This document shows positions 10,748 through 21,867 of a DNA stretch of 64,000 nucleotides, piece after piece. Every line of letters starts with the position of its first letter. The first letter of the stretch is position 1. The stretch is from Diadophis punctatus similis (Eukaryota > Chordata > Lepidosauria > Squamata > Dipsadidae). The stretch covers positions 7,842,501 through 7,906,500 of the forward strand of contig JALIGW010000016.1 of NCBI GenBank assembly GCA_023053685.1, read 5' to 3'. The position numbers and the translations under genes are program-made. The notes beneath the pieces are model-generated. The model searched no databases and was not told the DNA's origin. It saw only the letters and a program-made list of their open reading frames with translations.

Positions 10748-10882
10748 CCCTGTTTTCCCCAAAATAAGACATCCCCTGATAATAAGCCCAATTGGGCTTT
10801 TGAGTGCATGGCAATAAGGCCAAGCGCTTATTTCAGGGTTCAAAAATATATAAGACAGGGTCTTATTTTCGGGAAAACATGG
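10748..10882. mobile_element. Mariner-like MITE (AATAAGACA family)
   Basis: Termini CCCTGTTTTCCCCAAAATAA and the inverse of CCATGTTTTCCCGAAAATAA, flanked by TA on both sides (10746-10747, 10883-10884), as for Tc1/mariner. A second copy at 51960-52095 is about 95% identical by eye. Confidence 0.75.
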
Positions 10883-10930
10883 TACCTCATAATTTCTGAA
10901 GCCTAATGAAGCCTAATGCTGCCTAATGCA

Positions 10931-11457
10931 GTTAAGTCCAAAATTTATGTTGTTAAGTGAGACATTTGTTAAGTGAGATTTGCCCCATTTTATGACCTTT
11001 CTTGCCAAGTGGTTAAGTGAATCACTGCAGTTGACAGTTAATACCATGGTTGTTAAGTGAATGTGATTTCCCCATTGATTTTTCTTGTCAGAGGATTGCA
11101 AAAGGTGATCACATGACCTTGGGACCCAGCCACACTCTCATAAGTATGAGTCAGATTAACAGAGTCGGAAGGGACCTTGCAGGTCATCTAGTCCAACCCT
11201 CTGCCCAAGCAGGAGACCCTTACATCTGCCTCTACCTAGGATCAAACTCACAACCTCCTGATTGTGAGGCAAGAGCTCTACCTCTAGGCCACAGGAGCTG
11301 GGTCAATCAGTTGCCAAGCGTCTGAATTTTGATCACATGATCATGGGGATGCTACAAAGATTGTAAGTGTGAAAAACAGTCATAAGTCACTTCTTTCAGT
11401 GCTATTTTAAGTTTGAATGGTCACTAAATGAACTGTTGTAAGTTGAGGACTACCTGT
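10931..11457. mobile_element. pogo/Tigger-like DNA element with nested SINE
   Basis: Contains the family blocks TTGTTAAGTGAG, GGTGATCACATGACC and TGATCACATGATCATGGGGA, and ends GTAAGTTGAGGACTACCTG followed by TA. Related copies at 22806, 43768 and 48089. The opposite terminus is missing. A SINE interrupts it at 11140-11306. Confidence 0.75.
11140..11306 (-). mobile_element. tRNA-headed SINE with CR1-type tail
   Basis: On the minus strand: A-box-like TGGCCTAGAGG, B-box-like GTGAGTTTGATCC, then GGGTTGGACTAGATGACCTG and AGGTCCCTTCCGACTCTG, which is the CR1 3' end. It sits inside the pogo-like element, whose CATAAGTATGAGTCA / TTGCCAAGCG sequence resumes on the other side. This design matches SINEs mobilised by CR1. 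Confidence 0.75.
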
Positions 11458-12126
11458 ACTCCAAATCCCCCCCCTTCAAACTGGCCTTACTGCAAAGGAT
11501 GATAGAAAATAACGAATATTTAAAGGAGGCTGTTCTTTTCCAGTCTTTCTTGATGAGAAAATTCTGGAATAAAGAAAGCTTCCGTCTCAGCCACTCATCA
11601 GCCAAGAGCAGGATGGAATATTAAAATGTGTGCCAAATGAATAATATAATGGATACCTTGAATGTTTTCATTATGATAGACAGACTAGACAGATTTTAGT
11701 GACAGTATCATGGAAGACAGGAAAGCTGAGAAAAGGAGCTTCATTCACAAAAAGACATATCAGGTCTCTCTGTATGGTAATTTAAATTCAACAACCCCTC
11801 TCAAGTATCTATTTCTGTGCCCTATTATTCCTACAACAGTTAGAAGGAAGAAGAAGAAGAAGAGGTAAAGGAGGAAGAGGAAGCAGAAGAGACATTTTAA
11901 ATTCTGGAATGTATTATGTATTATCAAAGGTTGAGCAACTGAATGTGTGACAAGGCTGAAGAAATTCTGGTTTGTGAGGGTAGGACCTTTGTGAGGGCAG
12001 AAAACCCTTTGTGAGGTGGGCGGAACTTATTTCTCTTGTGGGTATGCAGGGATTCAGGACTATTAGTGTGTTTGATCCCACCCTTGGGCTCAGTTGGACA
12101 TCTCCTACAGAAATGTCTGGATTGAG
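11458..12126. other. No gene; short purine run
   Basis: A GAAGAAGAAGAAGAGG-type purine run at about 11846-11890. The rest is unassigned. Confidence 0.45.
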
Positions 12127-12131
12127 ATATC

Positions 12132-12354
12132 TGTTATGTGTTGTATATAGTGTATAGTTGTCAGCTGAAGTTCTCATTCTAGTCCTCTGTGGGAGTGGGA
12201 AAATACTCTCTCCTGATTGGTTGTTTGGCTGATCAGTTCCCTATAAAAGGAGCTGTGTCAGCCAGGGAGTTCAGTTGCCTCACAGGCAGTATTGAATAAA
12301 GAGCTGTTAGAAATCACTCAGGCCTCACCTCCATTCTTCGCTCAGAACTTAACA
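12132..12354 (+). mobile_element. Solo LTR
   Basis: Begins TGTTATG and ends CTTAACA with a perfect 5-bp duplication ATATC (12127-12131, 12355-12359). Promoter architecture is readable: ATTGG (inverted CCAAT) at 12216-12220, TATAAAA at 12242-12248, AATAAA at 12295-12300. 223 bp, no internal retroviral genes beside it, so it is a recombination product. Confidence 0.88.
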
Positions 12355-12454
12355 ATATCTGTTTGACTGTCAACAAAGAATAGACTTATTTCCATAACAT
12401 TTCCATCTGTGGCTGCATATTTCTGGAATGCAGTTTTGAACAGTTTTTATTTAT

Positions 12455-13107
12455 TTTAACACTAGTAGCTGGATACTCATGCTTTGCTATGAAACTATTA
12501 ATGAGTTTAATCCTATTTAATCCAATTCACGCGCAAGTCTTGACATTCCCCCCAATTCCCGTGATGATAGATGTCAAGGTCCTCTTCGAATACGATGGAC
12601 GAACATCATCATCATTAATGAGTAGTTATGATCGGGCTTGATACATTGACACTTAAAGCTTGAAAATTTATGTAGAATGTGTAACTCCTTAGCATCATAG
12701 CGTGTTAATTTAAGGCAACTGGCAGTTGGGACAGAGTTCTTTTCAGGTGGGGAGGGGGAATAGAATGTCTAAACTCCCAGCCCACAGGCTGGATGAGTCA
12801 TGCTCTGGCCATGCCCACATCCGGTTTAGCAAAGGGGTAGCATCAGAGCGTGTTAATATAAGGCAATTGGCAGTTGGAACAGAGTTCTTTTCAGGTGGGG
12901 AGAGGCAGTAAAACGTCTAACTCCTTAGCATCAGAGTGTGTTAATATAATACTGTATAAGAAATACTAATGATCTGATGGTTATTTTGAAAAATCATTTC
13001 TTAGCGAGCATCTAGAAGCCATACGTGTCAAATTTCAAGTTTGTAGGCTTTACAGTACTGGAGATTTTGTGATGTGTGAGTGGTATTTGGCTTTTATATA
13101 TATAGAT
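12455..13107. mobile_element. Unclassified interspersed repeat with internal duplication
   Basis: Starts near CACTAGTAGCTGGATACTCA and ends TTTTATATATATAGATT, ends I recognise from widespread but here unclassified repeats. A block beginning AGCATCAnAGCGTGTTAAT occurs at 12691, 12839 and (short) 12927. Confidence 0.4.
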
Positions 13108-13424
13108 TCAGATGGAATATTGCCACTCCACAAGAGTTCTGACATTTTATAATAGTTCCATTAGAAAAACAATAAAACTTAATAGCAACAAAACAATATT
13201 TTTAAAAAACAATAGTGAGTAAAAATAAAAATTCCCTAGCATATATTAAAGCCTCATCTTTAGAAACATCTTAAGTGACAAAATGTGCACTTCCAGTTGT
13301 AAGAAATTTTAAAGGTTTGTGTTTTTAATCAAGAAATCTGATCTCCTGCTCTCCAGAACCTCATTTAAGGAGTGAACTCATAATATCTTAACTAATGCTG
13401 AATGGGTTGGTTTTCAGTGAAGGA
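13108..13424. other. No feature recognised
   Basis: AT-rich sequence without boundaries. Confidence 0.4.
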
Positions 13425-15165
13425 GATTATTTATTTATTTATTTATTTATCATTCTTATATGCCGCCCAACTCCCATGGGACCCAGGGAGGCTTACAGCA
13501 TAATGTAAGAACAATTCATAAAAAACAATACTAATAATGAAAAAGAATTACAAAAATTAAAAACAAATCAACATTCATACATGGGGGATTGATCTCTATT
13601 TCACCCCGCCTGCAGGAAGAGCCATGTTTTAACGGCTTTGTGGAAGGCCAGTAGGGTGGGGATAGTCCGGATGTCTGGGGTCAGTTGGTTCCAGAGAGAT
13701 GGAGCTCCCACAGAGAAGGATCTCCCCCGTGGTCCCGCCAACTGACATTGCTTGGTTGATGGGACCTGGAGGAGACCAACTCTGTGGGACCTAACTGGTC
13801 GAAGGGAGATGGTAAAATGTGGTCCCGCAGATAACCTGGCCCTGAGCCATGTAGGGCTTTAAAGGTTAAAACCAACACCTTGAATTGCGTCCGGAGACTA
13901 ATGGGCAACCAATGCAGCTGGCGGAGAATAGGTGTTACGTGGGTGTATCTTGAATGTACCTTGGTGACGAACAATAAAGAGCTTAAGATAAGAACCAACA
14001 TCTTCAGTTGGACTTGGAAACTTATCAGTAATCAGTGTAAGATCTGCAACATTACAGTTATATGATCTTGGTGGCTCTCATTCACCAACAATGAAATAAC
14101 TGCATTTCGTACCAACTGTAGTTTATGAGTATTCTGTGCTGTGGTGGCGCAGTGGTTAGAATACAGTACTGTAAGCTACTTCTGCTGACTGCTGGCTGCC
14201 TGCAATTTGGCAGTTCGAATCTCATCAGGCTCAAGGTTGACTCAGCCTTCCGTCCTTCTGAGGTTGGTAAAATGAGGACCCAGATTGTTGGGGGGCAATA
14301 TGCTGATTCTGCTTGGAGAGGGCTGTAAAGCACTGTAAAGTGGTATATAAGTCTAAGTGCTATTGCTATTCTTCAGGGACAGCCTCATGTAAAGCACATG
14401 ATAGTAATCTCACCCTGAGTGATAAGGGCATGCGCTTGCTTCAGGAAGGTCCAAAAATGGCACAGCAGCTGAAGATCTACCCACAGCTTCCACCTACTTA
14501 TAAGCAGTAGCTATGAATCTAAGAGAACTCCCAAATCATGCACCTGCTTCTAAATAAACAGGGAGATGAATCATGAGGGATCACATAAGATAGCAACTAT
14601 CAAATTGACTTCCCTTCTTTAATATCCTGAATCAGAATTGCCCATTCAGGAAGAACAATGTAGAACAGCGCCTCCAATTCCTAACCCTTACAGATGTCAA
14701 GAAAACTATCATGAACAATGGTGTCAAAGGCTGCTGAGACATCCAAGAGGATCAATAAGGGTACTCTCCCAATCCAAGACTTTACAGAGGTCATAACTTT
14801 GAGTGACTCATGTGGTTTCTGTTGCATAAACTATAACTGAACCTTGAATCTGTGCATGAGCCCTGATTGAAAAGCATCCGGATAACCCATTTCCTCTATG
14901 GTGCTATACAGGTGCATCCTCATCACTTTCTCAACAACCTTTCCTTGAAAGGGCAATAGAATATGGGGTGGCAGTTTTCTAAGATGGCTATATCCAAGAA
15001 AAAACTACTGCTTATTTCAAGGCAGCCAGCACCACTCCCTAACCTATTTCCCCCCCTTTAATAAATCTTGTTAAAGAAGACTCATTATGCATCAGTAAAG
15101 TTGGCTACCAAGAGCCTGATAATATCTGCAGTGGGTTTCAATGGAAAGTGGTTCTTGATAACTTG
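13425..15165 (-). mobile_element. L2-type LINE remnant
   Basis: The minus-strand frame at 13681-14001 contains THVTPILRQLHWLPISLRTQ, FKVLVLTFKALHGSGPGYL and DPSLWELHLSG, characteristic of the L2-clade ORF2 C-terminus (HWLPV…FKALHGLAPxYL). Downstream is the GGGTCCCATGGGAGTTGGG tail and an ATTT run at 13429-13451. The part right of 14000 matches other regions of such elements (for example AAAGGCTGCTGAGACATCCA, TTTCTCAACAACCTTTCCTT). A SINE interrupts it at 14139-14371. Confidence 0.7.
14139..14371 (+). mobile_element. tRNA-derived SINE (TGCTAT-tailed)
   Basis: A-box TGGCGCAGTGG, B-box-like CAGTTCGAATCTCATC, body GGTAAAATGAGGACCCAGAT, tail GTGGTATATAAGTCTAAGTG and TGCTATTGCTATT. Inserted in the L2-type remnant. 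Confidence 0.9.
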
Positions 15166-15733
15166 GAACTGATATTTATTTTCCCAGAGTGGGACTAAAT
15201 ATTTTCTGCTTTGATTCTGCACGCCACAAAACATTGGTTCAAATCTGTTTCTTTGGTGCTTCTAGAGTAGCATTACACCAACAAGGGCAAAACAGGTTCA
15301 CAGAAGAAAATGCTACAGTACTGATGGAAGGGAGAGTATTATATTTCCAACTGTCCTCAAATCACAGTATTTGAGATAAAGAGAAACCTTCTATAAGGCT
15401 TTTCTCATTGTCCAGTTTCTCATTCTAAAGAATTGTGTGGCATTACTTTTTGATGTGTGATAGCTGGTTTGTCCTACTGATTGATTTATCTTATCAAAAG
15501 AGGAATGTTTGTCTGTTCCACAGCATTGAGGAATTTATTCCGCACAAACATTTGTTTTCTTTGTACACCCCCCTGACAATTTCTTTATCTGAAATTTGGA
15601 ACTGGTATCACTGGAGTGTTAGTTTTTTTTGGTTGAAAATAATTATTAAAAACCTGAAACCTTTTTTCTATCAGGGGAAATGGAGCTTTGCTTTCTTATA
15701 TCTTGTTTCAGATAAAGAAAATGAGTTACTTCA
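15166..15733. other. No feature recognised
   Basis: The 127-codon frame at 15435-15818 runs into the LINE tail and has no recognisable domain. Confidence 0.45.
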
Positions 15734-16226
15734 AAATACTTATTTATTTATTTTATTTATTTATTTGTCAAACATGTATAGGATAGTAGTAATTAGTATA
15801 AACATAAGTAAAAAGTAACGATAAAAGAGGACAGTAGGACAGGGACGGTAGGCACAGTGGTGCGCTTATGCACGCCCCTTACAGACCTCTTAGAAACGAG
15901 GAGAGGTCGACTGTAGACAGTCTAAGGTTAAAGTTTTTGGGGTTTGGGGAAGAAACCACAGAGTCAGGTAATGCATTCCAGGCATTGATCACTCTGTTGC
16001 TGAAGTCGTATTTTCTGCAGTCAAGTTTGGAGCAGTTTACATTTAGTTTGAATCTATTATGTGCTCGTGTATTGTTGCGGTTAAAGCTGAAGTAGTCATT
16101 AACAGGAAGGACATTTTGGTATATGATTTTATGAACTACATTTAGATCAGATCGGAGGTGACATAGTTGTAAATTGTCTAATCCCAGTATTTCAAGTCTG
16201 GTGGAATAAGGTATTTTGTTGTGAAA
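15734..16226 (-). mobile_element. CR1/L2-like LINE 3' end
   Basis: Minus-strand copy: IPYSTRLEILGLDNLQL, SFNRNNTRAHNRFKLNVNCS, NRVINAWNALPDSVVSSPNP and FLRGL stop at about 15880, then the TTTGACAAATAAATAAATAA tail (here the ATTT run at 15739-15763). Very close to the copies at 7409 and 45683. Confidence 0.88.
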
Positions 16227-16850
16227 CTTCTGGTGAAAACTGATCAGACTAATTTTGGAGTTCAAAATTGGACCTCCCAAAAACTGATTAGGTGGCCTTT
16301 TAGTCATATGTTTCTTCATCGGTTTATATTTTCTAAGGCGCTTATAGCTACAGACTATGACTGCATGGAAATGGTTGTGTATCGCATCACCAAGCCCTCT
16401 TTCAACATCATGTCAAAAGGCAAGTAATGCTTATGTCTGGAAAATATAACTTGTGTGGGTGTGTGGTAGTGGGAGACATAGACAAACTCATCCAACAATC
16501 CTACTGTAACAGAGGGCTATGATTTTTAGGTTAACATGATCAGCAGCAGAATTTCAGCAAAAACCCAACGTAACAACTTTGACATGGCCTTCCCCAAATG
16601 CCTTTGGCCACTCAGTTATTGTCCCGCTGCTGACAGACAATCTCTTTGCACAAGCCAGTCACAGAAAGCATCAATCACTCACACTGCCGTTTCAGATGCT
16701 CCCACTATCCTATCTCAGCCATTCATTATTTTGAAATAATTTAAAATGAACTTTGAAACAGATTTCTGAACACAACTGCAACTTTTTGCAAGGACGACAA
16801 ACTAAGGCAGTTATAGAAGAAAATACCACACGTTATAACTGATTCCCAGG
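16227..16850. other. No feature recognised
   Basis: No repeat ends or coding evidence. Confidence 0.45.
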
Positions 16851-16858
16851 AGAGGCTG

Positions 16859-17494
16859 CAGTGGTGGGTTCCTACTGGTGCGGTGCACTCTATAGCACTG
16901 GTAGCGGCCCGCTGGTGATGTCACAGTACCGGTGCGGTCGGTTGCCAGTGCCTGGGTACTGCCATTTAAAAATTTTTTAAATTTTTTTAAAAATTTTCTT
17001 CTGCGCATGCCCAGAAGCCGAGCTTCTGGCACTGCGCATGCACTGCCTTCCTACCCCACAGTGAGTCCAAGCAGGGGAGGATGGCTGAGGGAGCGCATGA
17101 GACGCTGAAAGAACAGGCGGCAGGAACTATCTCCATTCCCCTCCCTTCAGCAGTCCGAGAAGCCACGAACGTGGGGTGATGATCCTAGGCATTTTTGCAC
17201 GTTTGAGGCTTCTCGAGCTGTTGAGGGGAGGGGGAATGGGTGGCAGGAGCCTAGGATCATCGAATGGGGAGAAGCATTCAGGCCGGACAGAGCCTCCTAG
17301 AAGAACCGCTGCCGCAGTCTTGCTGCTCTCGCTGCGGGGGGCTGCGTTGCGGGTGGGCAATGCTCCCCTGCATCTCCAGCCGCTGCCAAGCTCCTGAGGT
17401 CCACATCCACCCGGTCACATGGCTGACAAGCCACACCCACAAAATAATCCACGCCCACAGAATGGTAGTAAAAAAAATTAGGAACCAGCCCCTG
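16859..17494. mobile_element. hAT-type non-autonomous element, complete
   Basis: Perfect 8-bp duplication AGAGGCTG (16851-16858, 17495-17502). Left end CAGTGGTGGGTTCCTACTGG; right end GGAACCAGCCCCTG. Same family as 1-259 and 47652-48085 in opposite orientation. The interior 17155-17265 is an inverted repeat around CCTAGGCATTTTTGC. The target lacks a central TA. Confidence 0.88.
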
Positions 17495-17502
17495 AGAGGC
17501 TG

Positions 17503-18339
17503 CTATATAAATCAATCAAAAGAAGCAGAAGGGGCCAGCTTTTTAGAAGGCTATGGGGGACCATTTGGCTAAAATTGGACTATATCTTGATGAGTTTATA
17601 GGCTTCAATGAGCTCTTTACTTTCCTTCATAAATTATGCCCTGATACAAGCTCCATGTTTTTTCCCTTTAATAAATTAAACATGCTAAGGCTGCAATGCT
17701 TCAGCAAGAAAGAAACTCTCCAGGAAACCCCTTGACCTTCTTTTCATGAAAAATGAAGGAGTCAGACGGCAACTGATCTTCATGGTGTTAAAGCCTCTTA
17801 CTAAAATATCCATGATTACAACCTTTGTCTACAGCGCAAGCCTCTGTGGGACAGTGCGGCATAATAATGCACTAGTTTGGTTTGTCATTGGCTTTTAACC
17901 TTCAAAACACATTCCTTCTTTTCTAAACATCAAACTGAGAACTTGACGTTCTTGAAGAATTATTGCTACTTCACTCTCTGAGATGGTCCATGATGTTATG
18001 GAACAGAAACCTAAACTCCCCTTCACCCCAAGAAGGCACAAAATAGACAACAGCTCTTAAAATCACTGTAAGTGGCAAGGTAGTTGCTGTGAGTGGTTAA
18101 ATTCTCTTCCTTTGCTATCCCTGGGACAGCAGCTATCATAAAAACATTTTAAAATGCATAAACACCATAAGAAATAAATATAAAACATAAAAAGCATGAT
18201 AATATGAACACTGATATTAAAATAAAAGTAAAAACCACATCAAAAGAAAATCCAAAGAAAACAGAAAACTGCCCTTTGTTTGTTTAACCTATAGAGACAC
18301 CTACATGTAAAAAAAAAGAGTGTGGGGTGTGGGATAAGG
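17503..18339. other. No feature recognised
   Basis: AT-rich 18130-18240 may be an eroded L2 tail (repeated AATAAAATA runs). Otherwise unassigned. Confidence 0.4.
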
Positions 18340-18347
18340 CTTTGATG

Positions 18348-18687
18348 CAGGGGTGAAATGTTCGGAGAACCGGCAAATACCACCTCTGGCTGGCCCCAGA
18401 GTGGGGTGGGAATGGAGATTTTGTAGTATCCTTCCCCCAGGAGTGGGGCAGGAATGAGGATTTTGTAATGTCCTTCCCCCAGGAGTGGGGTGGGAATGGA
18501 GATTTTGTAGTATCCTTCCCCCAGGAGTGGGGTGGGAATGGAGATTTTGTAATATCCTTCCCCCAGGAGTGGGGAGGGAATGGGGATTTTGTAGTATCCT
18601 TCCCCTGCCACACCCACCAAGCCACACCATGCCCACCAAGCCACGCCCACAGAACCGATAGTAAAAAAAGTTTGGATTTCACCACTG
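18348..18687. mobile_element. hAT-type element carrying a 42-bp minisatellite
   Basis: Perfect 8-bp duplication CTTTGATG (18340-18347, 18688-18695). Ends CAGGGGTGAAATGTTC and GGATTTCACCACTG. Most of the interior is the tandem array at 18400-18606. Related terminal design at 50757-51007. Confidence 0.88.
18400..18606. repeat. 42-bp minisatellite, about 5 copies
   Basis: The motif TCCTTCCCCC starts at 18429, 18471, 18513, 18555 and 18597: an exact 42-bp period. As 42 is a multiple of three, several frames stay open across it, producing protein-like but meaningless repeats on the minus strand. Confidence 0.93.
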
Positions 18688-18959
18688 CTTTGATGACATG
18701 GTTGTGGCTGCCATCTTGACTTTTTGACACCCCACCCCCTCAACACTAGGTAACTAATATTGTTGATACCAACAAGAAAAACAAAAATAGCCCAGAGATA
18801 TCCGAAATGCTAGAGAACAAGTACTGGTATGTTGTACATTTGAGCTTCTATCCTTTCTAAAGTCATGGAACAATTGGAATGCTTTCTTTGAATATGAGGC
18901 AAACATTACCATTTGAAAAAAAAACACATTTTCAACCTGAAAATTTGCATCTTCTAATG

Positions 18960-19261
18960 CAGGGGTATCAAACTCAAGGCCCGCGAGCCGGATCCGGCCT
19001 GTGAGGTGCTTAGATCTGGCCCGTGGGGACACCCTCGAAATAGTAAAGGACCGGCCTGTGGTGTCTCTGCCAGTGAAAATGGGGGGCTGCAGAAGGCCAT
19101 CGCAGCCCACAACCCGGGGCCTCATAGGTGCCCCGACATGAGTAATGTTGAACTGGCCACATCTACCCCAGTCACGCCCATCCCGGCCACATCCACCCGG
19201 CTCCCCAAAGACAAACACAACCCTGATGTGGCCCTCAATGAAATCGAGTTTGACACCCCTA
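18960..19261. mobile_element. hAT non-autonomous element (GTTTGACACCCCT family)
   Basis: Perfect 8-bp duplication TTCTAATG (18952-18959, 19262-19269). Left end CAGGGGTATCAAACTCAAGG; right end ATCGAGTTTGACACCCCTA. Other copies at 23415, 28177, 41609 and 54604. Confidence 0.9.
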
Positions 19262-19516
19262 TTCTAATGTATGGGGATCGCAGCATAAAGAACCCATTGC
19301 CTGAGAAACCTGAAACTCTGTGCCTATAGAGCTCCAGGTCAGGAAAAGCTGTGACAGAAACCCAGCAGGTTTTTTCCCCCTAGCATGCTCAGAAGTGAAT
19401 CTGAGGAACATCTGAGACAAGCTCCTAGCTTGAAACAGAAGATGGCAGTGCTCCATTCTACCTAGGATCATTTGTTTCATCCTCCACCATCAGTGATAAA
19501 TACGGTTGTTCTAGTC

Positions 19517-19988
19517 CAGTGATGGCTAATCTTTTTGTCATTGCATGCTGAAAGCACGCGTACCCATAATTCAGTGTGCACATGACCCCGCCCCCTGCAC
19601 CCCACCCCACCCACCACACATGCGTGCTCAACCCCCCATGCTCCCCCGCCCCTGCGCATGATTGCGAGACCCCCCGCATGTGCCCCACCCTGTGCATGTG
19701 TGCACAAACCCCTGCATGCACCCCACCCCTGCGCATGCATGTGTGACCCCCACGCATACAACCCCCGCACATGTGCACACAGCTCCCTGTTTGCCCCTCG
19801 CACATGCGTGCATATCTCCCACGTGCGCTCTGGCCCCCGTGCATGCGGCAGAGACCTGAAAACCAGCTGGCCGGCGGGAGGCGCGTGCGCATGCGTGGTG
19901 GAACTGAGCTGGGCTGACAGCTCATGTGCCCGCAGAGAGGGTTCTGTGTGCCACCTGTGGCACGCGTGCCATAGGTTCACCATCACGG
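19517..19988. mobile_element. hAT non-autonomous element (GGTTCGCCATCACTG family)
   Basis: Flanks TTCTAGTC and CTCTAGTC match 7 of 8. Left CAGTGATGGCTAATC, right CCATAGGTTCACCATCACGG. The interior is rich in CA/TG and GCATG motifs (CGCATGTGC…), with chance long frames on both strands. Confidence 0.85.
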
Positions 19989-20336
19989 CTCTAGTCTCTG
20001 TAGAACAGAAGATCACAATTACTTAACATGAATTCCATTATTTCTGGTTGGCAATGGCCACTGAGTTATGCATACGTCCAAGACAATGCCTACAATGCTT
20101 TAAGCTGCTTCGCCTTCTCTTCTTCAACATTGCTAAATTCCTAGGCAAAGGCATCGTGCTATGAATATGAAACTTAGTGAGAAACTGCATTGTTAGGCAT
20201 GGCTGGGCACCTTCTTGATAGTCAACCACACAGGATCATGCCAAGAACAAGAACAATGAAAGTCCTTTGAATGGTCCATTTCCTTACAGGGCATTTCTTC
20301 CTTCATATCTTTACACAGAACAAAGTTTCAGGAAGT

Positions 20337-20545
20337 ATATATTTATTTCTTTATTTGTATCGCAGCTTTATTATTTTTTACAAATAACTCAAGGCTGTGA
20401 ACGTATGTAACACACCCTATTTTCCCCACAACAACAACCCTGTGGGTTGGGCTGAGAGAGAGAATGATTGGCCCAAAGTCACCCAACCAGTTTTCATGGC
20501 TAAGGCAGGACTTGAACTCAAAGTCTCCCACTTTCTAGGTTGTCT
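20337..20545 (-). mobile_element. tRNA-derived SINE with L2-type tail
   Basis: On the minus strand: GAGTTCAAGTCCTGCCTTAG (B-box-like), GGGTGACTTTGGGCCAATC, GGGTTGTTGTTGTGGGGAAA, then an AATAAAG tail. This is the common order in amniote tRNA SINEs with L2-like ends. Confidence 0.6.
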
Positions 20546-21101
20546 TCATCAAAATCTGTGGATAGTTCTCATTATATGGAAACAATGGAATCATAATAAT
20601 ACTATTTAATAGAATGGGGATGGATAGTTTGGGGGCTAAGTTTCTTCAGCCCTAAGCTTCTACACAAAAAAATATTGTTCTTCTTTTCTCCTTGGGAAAA
20701 ATGAGAAAGAAAAAAAAAACCTTTGAAATCAGAGAATGTTAGTACCCTTTCTTTTTTTCCCATTTTTGCTTTGTTCACTAAGAGATTACTCCTAAAGTGA
20801 CTCAAAGAAAGATTACCTTCTGTGGAAAGGAAAAAGATTGGAGATGATACAGAACATGATTAAAAAGAAAACAAGGTTTGCAGCCTATTTATGTATTTCT
20901 TTTTGAGAATTCATTCCACTATTTTTTTTACAGTCCAATCTTTAAAGGCCCTTACAATAGTTTATAATGTGGAGTCTTTTGCGTTCTCTGAGTTTGGTTG
21001 TTTACTTGCTTTTGTTACTGACTAGGCAACATCTTCAATGCTTATAGTGTTGATTTGATTCTATTAATATTAGAATAATATTAGAACAATCTTAACAATA
21101 A
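20546..21101. other. No feature recognised
   Basis: No coding or repeat signal that I can defend. Confidence 0.4.
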
Positions 21102-21103
21102 GA

Positions 21104-21325
21104 GCCATGGTGGTGCAGTGGTTAGAATGCAGTATTACAGGCTAATTCTGCTGACTGCCAGGAGTTCGTTCCTGACTGGCTCAAGATTTGATCAACCTTC
21201 CATCCTTCCGAGGTGGGTAAAATGAGGACCCAGCTTGTTGGGGGCAATATGTTGACTCTAAACTGCTTAGAGGGCCTATAAAGAACTAGAAGCAATATTT
21301 AAGTCTAGGTGCTATTGCTATTATT
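21104..21325 (+). mobile_element. tRNA-derived SINE (TGCTAT-tailed)
   Basis: GCCATGGTGGTGCAGTGGTT head, CCAGGAGTTCGTTCCTGACT B-box region, GGTAAAATGAGGACCCAGCT body, TGCTATTGCTATTATT end. Confidence 0.88.
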
Positions 21326-21408
21326 AATTTTTATACATTAATTATACTTTATATCATTTATTTCATTTTATAAATAATATCAATATCATATTGTAGCACT
21401 TATTAGAG

Positions 21409-21620
21409 AACCAGTTTCATGTAGGGGTTAATAAGGCATCAGATCAGAAACCGGGAGACAGTGAGTTCTAGTTCTGCCTTGAGTACAAAAGTCAGCCGGG
21501 TGACCTAGGGCCAGACTCTTCCTTTTAGCTGTAGGAAGGAGGTAACGACAAACCACTTTTGAAAGTCTGCAGGGACCTCTCTGGGAAGTCTTTAAGAACT
21601 GACACTATTGAACGGAAAAA
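21409..21620 (+). mobile_element. Sauria-type SINE (tRNA head, RTE-like end)
   Basis: Head ACCAGTTTCATGTAGGGGTT, GTGAGTTCTAGTTCTGCCTT B-box region, CAGCCGGGTGACCTAGGGCC, and the 3' end CTTTAAGAACTGACACTATTG, which parallels the BovB/RTE 3' end. An antisense relative lies at 55943-56150. Confidence 0.65.
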
Positions 21621-21867
21621 ATAGTGCTCATTTGATTGCATTAATACAAATTAGTGACTTACAATAGTACAAATACAGTAATGCATATAATATAGAAGTT
21701 AACGACTTACAGATGAAGTCTCAATGTTCTTTTGATCTGAATTTCCAGGCCAATCAGCAGTTGCAGTGGAATAAAAGCATTGTTAGCTGTTAGCACAAGG
21801 AGAAGATACCACAGCAGCAAACAAAAAACAAAAAAAAAACCCCACCCCAGTTTATGTCTTGGTAGAC

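Noticed and set aside
14139..14371. tRNA gene
   Set aside because: A and B boxes are present, but the cloverleaf is not, and seven related copies with SINE bodies exist in the window.
18400..18606. CRISPR-like regular repeats
   Set aside because: Units abut with no spacers and lie in a hAT of a vertebrate genome.
18240..18746. Repeat protein of 112-168 residues on the minus strand
   Set aside because: The 42-bp minisatellite is in phase with codons in every frame; three frames are open at once, which excludes selection for one protein.
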